The notes under the pieces: generated by a model | The model's input: only the letters and a program-made list of their open reading frames with translations | The model's database searches: none | What the model was told of the DNA's origin: nothing | Translations under genes and position numbers: made by a program | Origin: Firmicutes bacterium UBA1702 | GTDB taxonomy: Bacteria; Bacillota; Clostridia; Peptostreptococcales; Anaerovoracaceae | DNA length: 7,471 bases | Assembly (NCBI GenBank): GCA_002320005.1 | Contig: DCJK01000002.1 | Location: 1-7,471, forward strand | Direction: 5' to 3' | Shown: piece after piece, positions 1 through 6,494 of the stretch | Layout: each line of letters opens with the position of its first letter | Numbering within the stretch: position 1 is the first letter of the stretch

Positions 1-604
1 TGAGGACTTTCTCCGCCCATTGGAACAGGTCGCCTTTGGTCATTTCGTAGGTGCTGACATTATCCCGTCTTGGCTGGAAGATGGTCATGGAGACCCTTTG
101 GATATCGTAAATCCCGTCGAAGAGGTCCAGTGCTCCCAGGGCATAGCACATCATCTGGGGATTCTTCTCCGCACTGACTTCCACACCAAGCCCGTGCTTG
201 TAATCGATGACGGTCAGGGTATCGTCCGCCACAATGACACAGTCTCCTGTACCGAACCCATCCGGCACCCATTTCGAGAAGTCCAACCGCTGTTCTACAA
301 GGACGATGGGATCCTTGCACTCTTTCTTTGCTTCCGCAAGCCGCTCCATGACGAATTGGGCATAGTCGTCCGTGCATTCAGCCATTTCCTCGCTGTAATA
401 GTCGAGGGTCCCCGTAGGGTTCTGGGCCTTCCTGCCCAGGGCTTCCTTCACCTTGTATTCGCAGAGAGTATGAGCATCCGTACCCTCCCGGGCAAAGTCG
501 CTTGTGGTATCCGGCCGCTTAGCACACTCCAACGCGGAAGGCGGGCAGGCCAGCCAGCGGTAGCTGGACGAGGCGGAAAGAACCGCATGCTGCTTATCCG
601 GCAT
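1..604 (-). CDS. DUF2800-like phage protein, Cas4/RecB-type PD-(D/E)XK nuclease (3' end cut by window edge)
   Basis: The 201 visible codons begin at an ATG and run off the window. They carry the ordered motifs of the RecB/Cas4 nuclease branch: EGTDAH near residues 40-45 (His45), GTGD ending at Asp121, IDYK with Asp134 and Lys136, and QMMCY at 150-154, a QxxxY motif. This pattern, with the N-terminal ASSSYRWLACPPS stretch, matches the DUF2800 proteins of Firmicutes phages as I recall them. By family resemblance it is a metal-dependent DNA exonuclease of a phage recombination or replication module; activity is inferred. The start is supported by GGAGGAG at about 612-618, six to seven bases upstream and inside the preceding gene, whose last 11 bases overlap this one. 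The missing C-terminus may hold further domains. Base composition is GC-richer than in the restriction genes. Confidence 0.85.
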   Translation of the reverse strand, partial: MPDKQHAVLSASSSYRWLACPPSALECAKRPDTTSDFAREGTDAHTLCEYKVKEALGRKAQNPTGTLDYYSEEMAECTDDYAQFVMERLAEAKKECKDPIVLVEQRLDFSKWVPDGFGTGDCVIVADDTLTVIDYKHGLGVEVSAEKNPQMMCYALGALDLFDGIYDIQRVSMTIFQPRRDNVSTYEMTKGDLFQWAEKVL

Positions 605-905
605 GGCTGATCTCCTCCAGTTCCTTCATAAAGGCTTCATAGTCTTCCGGCTTTACGCTGGAGAGTTTTTCCTCCCCATATTTTTCAATAAGGGCTTTCA
701 CTTCTGCTGTGAATCCCTGGCGGGACTTGTCAGCCGCCGCTTTCCGAACTTCTTCAAAAGAAAGGGCCTTCCGCTCCGGAACCACCCTTTCCGGTTCTGC
801 TGTTCTATTGTTCATCTCGTTTTCCAGAGCTTCTACAATCCGCAGCAGGTTCTTTGTGCAATTGGCCATTTCGTTCGCCAGATTTTCAAGATTGTCCTTC
901 GTCAC
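594..905 (-). CDS. Small helical phage protein of the kind often mislabelled 'rrp5'
   Basis: This 103-residue protein starts with GTG and ends in TAA inside the start of the downstream nuclease gene. The start is chosen because AAGGAGG (914-920) lies 8 bases upstream, within the last codons of the preceding gene. Residues 1-34 look like a charged amphipathic or coiled-coil helix. Residues 35-47 form a Pro/Glu-rich linker. Residues 48-100 form a small acidic helical domain (LSFEEVRKAAADKSRQGFTA, then EKYGEEKL and PEDYEAF). Proteins of this shape sit directly upstream of DUF2800 genes in many Firmicutes phages and are often auto-named 'rRNA biogenesis protein rrp5'. That name has no support here. 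The role is unknown; its position suggests a partner of the nuclease or of phage DNA metabolism. It has no signal peptide or membrane segment. Confidence 0.8.
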   Translation of the reverse strand: MTKDNLENLANEMANCTKNLLRIVEALENEMNNRTAEPERVVPERKALSFEEVRKAAADKSRQGFTAEVKALIEKYGEEKLSSVKPEDYEAFMKELEEISHAG

Positions 906-906
906 C

Positions 907-1098
907 TTAGTTTCCTCCTTCGTTAATTTCCCTGATGGCCAGTTCCTCTACAGAGTCACCTGGTACGATGATGGTTACTTTTTCCTTCCCGCCCAGCAGG
1001 AACCGTAGGATCCGTTCCCGCACGGACACAGACCGCACGGCAGCAATATGTCCATTACCCTTTGCCGCTGAAACGCTGATGCTTACTCTTTGCTTCAT
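907..1098 (-). CDS. 63-residue hypothetical phage protein
   Basis: This basic 63-residue protein begins MKQRVSISVSAAKG and ends EINEGGN. Its core, RERILRFLLGGKEKVTIIVPGDSVEEL, reads as an amphipathic helix followed by a beta strand and a turn. The frame is open upstream to 1302, but the start at 1098 is favoured by a near-perfect AAGGAGG seven bases upstream (1106-1112), and the upstream extension resembles no known protein. One base separates its TAA from the GTG of the next gene, whose ribosome site lies in the codons for its C-terminal Glu-Gly-Gly. Similar short genes precede the helical protein/DUF2800 pair in Firmicutes phages as I recall. I do not recognise a function. It is the first gene of the phage-type cassette after the terminator and leader. 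Confidence 0.72.
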   Translation of the reverse strand: MKQRVSISVSAAKGNGHIAAVRSVSVRERILRFLLGGKEKVTIIVPGDSVEELAIREINEGGN

Positions 1099-1105
1099 GG
1101 CTTTT

Positions 1106-1112
1106 CCTCCTT
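1106..1112 (-). promoter_or_regulatory. Shine-Dalgarno site that fixes the start of the 63-residue gene
   Basis: The minus strand reads AAGGAGG here, then a seven-base spacer, then ATG at 1098. It is a near-ideal ribosome site and is the reason for rejecting the longer reading of this frame up to 1302. Confidence 0.8.
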
Positions 1113-1138
1113 CCTGAGGGTTGGTATCGTTTTCCCCT

Positions 1139-1163
1139 CCACTCTTTAGCCTTGGGAGAGTGG
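1139..1163. repeat. Inverted repeat in the leader (7-bp arms)
   Basis: The arms CCACTCT (1139-1145) and AGAGTGG (1157-1163) are perfect inverted copies around an 11-base loop, about 40 bases upstream of the ATG at 1098. On the minus strand no T-run follows, so it is not a terminator for that direction. It could be an operator or a 5'-UTR hairpin near the ribosome site. Function is inferred from position only. Confidence 0.4.
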
Positions 1164-1213
1164 ATTTTCTGACGGTTTCTCCAAAAAAAATTAAATAATT
1201 TTTCTGGGCATGC

Positions 1214-1265
1214 AAAAAACCGATATGAGAAGCTGCCATGGCTCCTATACCAGCTAAGGTTTTTT
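1214..1265. repeat. Nested inverted repeat in the leader
   Basis: The outer arms AAAAAACC (1214-1221) and GGTTTTTT (1258-1265) are exact inverted copies. Inside them AGCTG (1231-1235) and CAGCT (1251-1255) also pair. The loop between outer arms is long and the arms are partly homopolymeric, so chance is possible. On either strand the structure would end in a T-run, so it may add to termination between the two blocks or act as an operator region. Confidence 0.3.
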
Positions 1266-1280
1266 GATCGATCTTGAGAC

Positions 1281-1317
1281 AAAAAAATAAGAGGCCCGTC
1301 ACTTGGACGTTCCTCTC
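1281..1317 (-). terminator. Intrinsic terminator after the AP2-domain gene
   Basis: On the minus strand GAGAGG (1317-1312) pairs with CCTCTT (1294-1289), including one G-U pair. Inside it CGTC (1309-1306) pairs with GACG (1300-1297) around a five-base loop, with a two-by-two internal mismatch between the stems. The stem is followed by A and then seven T residues (1287-1281). The left arm lies in the final codons of the AP2 gene and the stop codon falls next to the loop. It would end transcription coming from the restriction operon and the AP2 gene, separating them from the phage-type cassette. Confidence 0.8.
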
Positions 1318-1967
1318 TTGATAGCATCTACCTTTTCCTGTTTAGACCGAAAATACTTCTCTTCCCCGACTTTCCGAGCATCAATGGCATCTTCCAACTT
1401 GTCATAATACCCCAAGGGAATCTGTTTTCGGTTCACCATGATGTACGCATAATACTTCTGCATATTTTCCCGCCAACAAACTCCTGTATGCCCGGATCGG
1501 CTGTTCCGACTAACTTTCTTGTCCAGATACCGGAGCGCTAATCCCTCCTGATGAATCCGGCCCATAATTTCCTGGCCTTTTTTCTTGCCTTCCTGTTGCC
1601 CCTGGCTAAGGTTTTCTGCACGACGGCACCCACAGGAACGACTATGACCATTAACCAGGTCCATAATGATGACTCTTTTCTTTTTCCCGCAGATGCACTA
1701 AACCAGAGCCGTTCTCTTCTCATTCTTATTTTTTCTGGATTCAGGGTCCAAAACAGTCCAGTATCCAAACTTCTGCCCTTTGTATAATTTGTTTTTAATG
1801 GGATGAAATTTGGGTTTCGGACGGTCCAGGTACTCCTGGACCGCCTGTTCAGATACCACCCACCTGTAAGCAGTGCGGGTACCTTGGATTTTCCCTTCCC
1901 GAAGCAACCTGCAAACATTGCTTTCCGTACAGTGCAAAAGCCGAGCAATTTCAGTTACACGGGACAT
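1299..1967 (-). pseudogene. HTH / Cys-knuckle / AP2-domain DNA-binding protein interrupted by an amber codon
   Basis: Read through one TAG codon (1700-1698, residue 90), this is a 222-residue frame without any shift. Residues 1-50 form an excisionase/MerR-like helix-turn-helix (MSRVTEIARLLHCTESNVCR). Residues 62-114 match the phage module that begins GQKFGYWTVL and continues CICG to SCGC, with Cys91, Cys93, Cys112 and Cys114 placed to bind a metal. Residues 153-206 form an AP2-type DNA-binding domain (SGHTGVCW, then IPLGYYDKLEDAIDARK). The stop lies just before the first cysteine pair, so the two halves clearly belong to one gene. ATG at 1664 could restart translation, but it lacks a good ribosome site and the first cysteine pair. 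Such proteins are phage or mobile-element DNA-binding proteins; some family members carry an HNH nuclease, and none is visible here. Alternatives are a sequencing error or amber suppression. Confidence 0.75.
1698..1967 (-). CDS. Excisionase/MerR-like helix-turn-helix protein (N-terminal product of the interrupted gene)
   Basis: As the sequence stands, translation from ATG 1967 gives an 89-residue protein ending at TAG. The start has AAGAAGG (1974-1980) six bases upstream. Residues 3-30 form a helix-turn-helix of the kind found in excisionases and MerR-like regulators, followed by a wing-like segment (YRWVVSEQAVQEYLDRP). The rest, up to ESRKNKNEKRTALV, is the opening of the cysteine module and would lack its metal ligands. 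The DNA-binding part alone could still be functional, for example as a small regulator. The gene begins 49 bases after the hsdR stop on the same strand, so it may be co-transcribed with the restriction genes. Confidence 0.6.
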   Translation of the reverse strand: MSRVTEIARLLHCTESNVCRLLREGKIQGTRTAYRWVVSEQAVQEYLDRPKPKFHPIKNKLYKGQKFGYWTVLDPESRKNKNEKRTALV

Positions 1968-2016
1968 TAAAAACCTTCTTTCTATATATTGTCTTTTTCA
2001 CCCAGGAATATTCCAT

Positions 2017-5000
2017 TTATCTTTCTGTTGTATCATCAAAATTTTCCTCGTAGTTTTCCACCTGGTCCATCACTTTCCTGAATACCTCTGGACTATACTG
2101 AGGAGGATATCCATTTTTTACAAGACAAATCTTGATCTCCAACTTTAACTGATTTCGAACATTTTGGTTATTCAGCCAGTCAGCATAGGAAGATTTCGTA
2201 TCTATAATATCTTTCACTTTCCTGGCAAGGCTCTTGCACTTCTCGTTTACAACAACACCATCAATTTCCTTATCTTCCCCATATTCGAAGTTATACCGAT
2301 CACGAAGTGCAATCAGAATATCATAAAAAGCCTTTTCTTCAAAAGTAAGTCCAATCTTCCGGAAACTCTGGCGATCCTGATTCATCAGGGAAAGAATATT
2401 CTGGGCTTGTTCTGTTGCTTTGCGAATGATATCCAGAGAAGCTTCTTCCTGCATCTGTCCCGCTTCCTCAGCTGCCAGATGTTTTCTTCTATCGTGATAT
2501 TCCTCGATGGTTTTTTCCAGCATTTCCCGGAATGTCTTAGCCGCAATCCCATTTACCTTGCTATATTCCTGGATTTGTCTCCGGAGAACCTTTACAAGGA
2601 TTTCCAATTTTGTTGCTGGCATCTTCACATCTGAAAGCTTCTCCAAATACTCAGGAGAAAAAACATCTTCTTCTTCGCCTGCTTCAAGCACATTTTCAAC
2701 TTGATTGTACTTTAACGCTTCCTCTACCATCTTGGACACAGTCCGATTCATGGTATCCGTATCCAATTGGGTAGTCCCACTCATTTTGCGGATAAACCCT
2801 GCAATAGCCATGAAGCACTGTGCAAGAGCCATTTCCTCTTCGCCCAAATATCCGGAAGGCTGGCATACGTCGTACGCTATGCGCATTCTTTTTACGGTTT
2901 TTAAGAAATAAGTTTTTAAGGATACAGCCTGATTCTTCTTTCTCCCTTCGATTTGAAGTTCTTCTGTGGAACTGAATACATACTCGGCTGCTTTTGCCAG
3001 CAATTTATACCTTTCACCAGGATCACATTGGGGATCAAGAAAGGGCTTCAAATCATATTCCCGGAATAATGCCTTCAGAACTTCCAGTTCTTCTCTGAAT
3101 ACAGCCGTTGCCTGCTGCACATCATCTTCGGTAGGGGCTACAGAAGTATCACCCCCATAGATTTTCATCGCTTGCCGCATATTGTCACGGATACCAATAT
3201 AATCTATGACCATTCCATATTCCTTACCAGGATACTTTCGATTGACCCGGCTGATGGTCTGGATGAGAAGATGTTTTTTCAGAGGCTTGTCATTATATAG
3301 ATACGTAAGCGCCGGAACATCGAACCCGGTAATCCACATATCAACCACAATGACAATATGGAAATTTGATTTATCCTGTTTGAAGGCCGCATCCAACTCT
3401 TGAGAACGCTTGTCATTCCTGACCCCGCCCAGGTAATTGTACATTTCTTCTGGATCATTGCTTCCAACACTTGAAACCATAGCCATAAACGGTATGGGTT
3501 TCAGTTCTCTCAATTCTTCGTCTGTAACGGCAACACCATCTGGAGCCTTCTTTTCTTCAAACCATTCAGGATATTTCTTACGGAAAATTTGGAGCAGGTT
3601 ATAGGCGATTTTTCTATTGGAACAAACAACCATCGCCTTTTGGATTCTATCCGGATCCAACGCACAGGAAGAGGTGTAATGATCATGAATATCAACAGCG
3701 AGGCGTTCCAGTCTAGATGGTTCTCCAAGGATCACTTCCATGCTGCTCATGGCCTTCTTACTGGCCTCAACGTCCTCTGCCGTTGCTCCATCTTTAGCAC
3801 ATTTTTTATAATAATCTTCGATTTCTTTAATTTTCTGATTGTCCAGAAGGACCTTTGCAATACGAGGATGATACTTTATGCGAACCGTCAGCCCATCGGC
3901 GACAGCCTGATCCATAGTATATCGATCAATTTCGTCACCAAATGTCTGGTAAGTTTCCGCAATGGGGGTTCCCGTAAAACCTACGAAGGTCGCATGGGGA
4001 AAGGCTTCTTTCAATACTTTGGCATACGGCTTAGAAAGCATGGCTTTCATGTTTTCATCAGCAGATTTACTGAACTGGATTTCTCTGGAGCGTTCCAGCT
4101 GCGTACGGTGTGCCTCATCAGAGAAGCAAATGATATTGGGGCGATCATTAATCAAGCCAATCTTATCTTCTTCCCTGTCGCAGAATTTCTGGATCGTACA
4201 GATATAGAACCCGCCGCTCTGTCTGGCACCCAGTTCCTGCCGCAAATCATGTCTGTCTTTCACAACAGAAACATCCCCCAGATTCAAAAATTCTTTGCTC
4301 TTCATAAAAAGCTTTGCGCTTTGTTTTTGTAATTCCTCCCGGTCAACAATCAAAATGATGGTAGGCGAACCCATCTCATCGATATCTGCACAGCGCAGGG
4401 AAAGTTGTCTTGCCAGAAACGCCATGGTAAAGGTCTTTCCGCAGCCAGTAGCCCCAAAATAAGTCCCACCTTTTCCGGTACCGGAAGCTACGGAATGCAC
4501 AATACTTTTCTTCAGCAGCCTGGTAGCAAAAAACTGCGGATAGCGGCAAATGATTTCTTTTTCTTCACTGTCAAAGTTACTGTCCTGGAAATAAATATAG
4601 TCACGGAAAATCTCAAGGAACCGTTTCGGAGCATACACGCCCTGAATCATGCATTTCGTTTCTTCAAAGGGAAGGGTCGACACTTTATCCCCATCATGAA
4701 CTCTTCTCCAGGCATAGAAGTGTTCATAGGGAGTCCGGACACTCCCAAGTCTTGTCTTGACTCCATCAGAAATACAAGCGAGGGGGCAATAATGGAGAAG
4801 ATGCGGAATATCCCGCCAGTACCGGATATTGATTTGCTCCCAGGCATCGTGAATTGTTGCATTCGCATCAGCAGGGTTTTTCAATTCGATGACACAGAGA
4901 GGCATTCCGTTTACGAAAAGAAGAACGTCCGGTCTGCGGTTGACCTTCTGCCCATTATTCGTATATTCTACCGTAAACTGGTTGACGACACGGAAAGTAT

Positions 5001-5358
5001 TTTTTTCCGGATTCTCGAAATCAATGAGTGCTGCCATGCGCGGCAGACCGGATTTAGGGGTAAACTGGACTCCATTTACCATCCAGCCATATACCTTATG
5101 GAGCGTAGCAAAAACACTTTCACTCCCTGCAAGGCGGATTGTATCGAAAATCCGGGATACTTCCTCTTCCGTTAAATCTGCATTTGTCTGTGCGATAAAA
5201 GATTTAAAATCATCTTCTATCAGTACATCCCTTTTCGACTGACGATGAATATCATCACCGGCGGTATAAGTCCATCCTTCTTCTTCCAGAAAGCCAATAA
5301 AGGCAGACTCATATTCTGATTCACAGAAATGCCCATAAAACTCTTTTAACCTCGCCAT
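2017..5358 (-). CDS. hsdR: Type I restriction endonuclease, R (motor and nuclease) subunit
   Basis: This 1113-residue protein is full length for the family (about 1000-1100). The N-terminal nuclease has the PD-(D/E)XK signature RRPDVLLF (Asp144) and VIELK (Glu158, Lys160). The superfamily 2 motor follows: Walker A GATGCGKT at 302-309, DEAH at 414-417, FTGTP at 461-465, DMWITGFDVP at 673-682 and QTISRVNR at 700-707. The remaining roughly 390 residues are the helical region that docks on the methylase. In the HsdR2M2S1 complex it pulls DNA past the bound enzyme using ATP and cuts at distant sites when the target is unmethylated. The start has GGAGG upstream, formed by the last codons of hsdS, and only two bases separate the genes. 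All key residues are present, so it should be active. Confidence 0.97.
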   Translation of the reverse strand: MARLKEFYGHFCESEYESAFIGFLEEEGWTYTAGDDIHRQSKRDVLIEDDFKSFIAQTNADLTEEEVSRIFDTIRLAGSESVFATLHKVYGWMVNGVQFTPKSGLPRMAALIDFENPEKNTFRVVNQFTVEYTNNGQKVNRRPDVLLFVNGMPLCVIELKNPADANATIHDAWEQINIRYWRDIPHLLHYCPLACISDGVKTRLGSVRTPYEHFYAWRRVHDGDKVSTLPFEETKCMIQGVYAPKRFLEIFRDYIYFQDSNFDSEEKEIICRYPQFFATRLLKKSIVHSVASGTGKGGTYFGATGCGKTFTMAFLARQLSLRCADIDEMGSPTIILIVDREELQKQSAKLFMKSKEFLNLGDVSVVKDRHDLRQELGARQSGGFYICTIQKFCDREEDKIGLINDRPNIICFSDEAHRTQLERSREIQFSKSADENMKAMLSKPYAKVLKEAFPHATFVGFTGTPIAETYQTFGDEIDRYTMDQAVADGLTVRIKYHPRIAKVLLDNQKIKEIEDYYKKCAKDGATAEDVEASKKAMSSMEVILGEPSRLERLAVDIHDHYTSSCALDPDRIQKAMVVCSNRKIAYNLLQIFRKKYPEWFEEKKAPDGVAVTDEELRELKPIPFMAMVSSVGSNDPEEMYNYLGGVRNDKRSQELDAAFKQDKSNFHIVIVVDMWITGFDVPALTYLYNDKPLKKHLLIQTISRVNRKYPGKEYGMVIDYIGIRDNMRQAMKIYGGDTSVAPTEDDVQQATAVFREELEVLKALFREYDLKPFLDPQCDPGERYKLLAKAAEYVFSSTEELQIEGRKKNQAVSLKTYFLKTVKRMRIAYDVCQPSGYLGEEEMALAQCFMAIAGFIRKMSGTTQLDTDTMNRTVSKMVEEALKYNQVENVLEAGEEEDVFSPEYLEKLSDVKMPATKLEILVKVLRRQIQEYSKVNGIAAKTFREMLEKTIEEYHDRRKHLAAEEAGQMQEEASLDIIRKATEQAQNILSLMNQDRQSFRKIGLTFEEKAFYDILIALRDRYNFEYGEDKEIDGVVVNEKCKSLARKVKDIIDTKSSYADWLNNQNVRNQLKLEIKICLVKNGYPPQYSPEVFRKVMDQVENYEENFDDTTER

Positions 5359-5360
5359 GG

Positions 5361-6494
5361 TTAAACCTCCCTCTGGCCTTCTTCAATGGAGCCTTTGATT
5401 AAGACAGGGCAAATATCTTTGATTTGATTTTTCAACTGCTCATTCAGATTTTTTCTGATAGCAAGGGCATGATAAATTTCAACTAAATCGCTTTGCATCT
5501 TAATACTCGGAACTGGGATTTCAATACATTTAAATTGCTCCAAAGAAAATCCGCCTCTAACACTTGTATCACTTATATACCAGCAGTATCTCCCACTTTC
5601 CTCTCTGGATAACCACATAACAATATACTCAGGAAGGCATTGTGTCATATCGCACTTTAAATCAAAAACAAAATATGCCGGTGAAACTCCAATGGTACAA
5701 TCTGCTTTATTTATAGCAATTGGTAGTGATTTATCACGTCCAACGTGCATTAAATTTAAGGCCATCTGTCCTGGTTTTACTGTTTTATATCTTGCTAAAT
5801 CAACACCTTCCAGGTTGGCTACAGATGGAATAAATTCCTTGTTCATTGTAATCCCATAGATATCATGAATCTGACAATCTATATTTCTCTGATCAACTTC
5901 CTGCAATAAACTACGAATTGGTATTCTCTGTTCTTTATTTTTAAATTTATCGATAATTGCATCTATCGTTAATCTCAAATCTTCCAGCCCACGCTCATAG
6001 CTTTGCTGATTGACCAACATGGCATTATAGACATCTACATATTTTTGTTGGACAGGAAGTGATGGTACTTCAATTTCCACATTGCATAAATCATTCCACG
6101 TCATACCATCTCGAATTGATGCATCTGTATTAAACCAAAAGTAACGATCTCTTTCAGAACATTTTAACAGAATAAAGAAGTAATCAACCAGAAGATCTTT
6201 ATTCGCAACGATTTTAAAAATAAAATAAGCCGGACTAACTATTTTATTCTTCCCACTGTGATTTAATGCTATAGGAAGTACTCTATCCCTTCCAACATGC
6301 ATCAGATTACATGCAAAATACATTGGGGGAACTATTTTATAGTTTGACGTATCTTTCCCGACCTGATTAGAAGGCTCGAAGAACTCCTTTTCTTTATTGA
6401 CACCCGAAACTTCGTCATTGGTTAAATTTGGAATATTACATTTTTCAGAATACAGCTCAAAATAATCGCCTAATCTAATTTTAGTCAATCCCAT
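5361..6494 (-). CDS. hsdS: Type I restriction-modification specificity subunit
   Basis: HsdS reads the two halves of the split target site and bridges two HsdM subunits. The 377 residues show the expected layout: recognition domain 1 (about 1-147), central conserved helices (148-188), recognition domain 2 (190-332) and C-terminal helices (333-370). The two recognition domains are clearly homologous. NLMHVGRD occurs at 63-70 and 247-254, VSPAYF in both, and RY.W.....S.R.G near 117-130 and 302-315. The chosen ATG at 6494 has AGGGGGA six bases upstream and overlaps the end of hsdM by 14 bases. An ATG at 6515 would add seven residues, but its only purine run touches the start codon. Sampled GC is about 30-35%, well below hsdM and hsdR, as expected for a gene exchanged by recombination. 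Confidence 0.93.
   Translation of the reverse strand: MGLTKIRLGDYFELYSEKCNIPNLTNDEVSGVNKEKEFFEPSNQVGKDTSNYKIVPPMYFACNLMHVGRDRVLPIALNHSGKNKIVSPAYFIFKIVANKDLLVDYFFILLKCSERDRYFWFNTDASIRDGMTWNDLCNVEIEVPSLPVQQKYVDVYNAMLVNQQSYERGLEDLRLTIDAIIDKFKNKEQRIPIRSLLQEVDQRNIDCQIHDIYGITMNKEFIPSVANLEGVDLARYKTVKPGQMALNLMHVGRDKSLPIAINKADCTIGVSPAYFVFDLKCDMTQCLPEYIVMWLSREESGRYCWYISDTSVRGGFSLEQFKCIEIPVPSIKMQSDLVEIYHALAIRKNLNEQLKNQIKDICPVLIKGSIEEGQREV

Larger units (their letters stand above)
1099..1280 (-). other. Non-coding leader between terminator and phage-type cassette
   Basis: About 180 bp with no convincing gene on either strand. It must hold the promoter for the downstream cassette if the terminator just upstream works. 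A weak candidate is the AT-rich run around 1180-1210 on the minus strand, with TTTAAT as a possible -10 box, but no good -35 box stands at the right distance. The segment contains two inverted repeats, listed separately, which could be operator or leader-RNA structures. In-frame extension of the downstream gene across it gives a low-complexity peptide without resemblance to known proteins. Confidence 0.5.

Noticed and set aside
20..610. Plus-strand frame of 196 codons at the left end
   Set aside because: It is the antisense shadow of the DUF2800-like gene, which has the nuclease motifs and a good ribosome site.
907..1302. Longer form of the 63-residue gene starting at 1302
   Set aside because: The extra N-terminal segment crosses the terminator's T-run region and leader, looks non-coding, and ignores the strong AAGGAGG before 1098.
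1698..1700. Amber codon as a sign of an alternative genetic code (TAG read as Gln)
   Set aside because: hsdR, hsdS, hsdM and the small genes have no in-frame TAG over about 1,900 codons. A recoded genome would show several, so global reassignment is unlikely.
1538..1948. Minus-strand frame of 136 codons overlapping the AP2 gene
   Set aside because: It is out of frame with the HTH, cysteine and AP2 modules, all of which lie in the one frame read through the amber codon.
2005..2014. Palindrome GGAATATTCC in the gap between hsdR and the AP2 gene
   Set aside because: A 10-bp perfect palindrome is expected several times by chance in 7.5 kb, and no partner promoter elements are clear in the 49-bp gap.
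3589..5175. Two long plus-strand frames (3589-4332 and 4405-5175), antisense to hsdR
   Set aside because: They lie wholly inside hsdR, whose motor and nuclease motifs are unambiguous. Their translations show no recognisable domain and they lack convincing ribosome sites.
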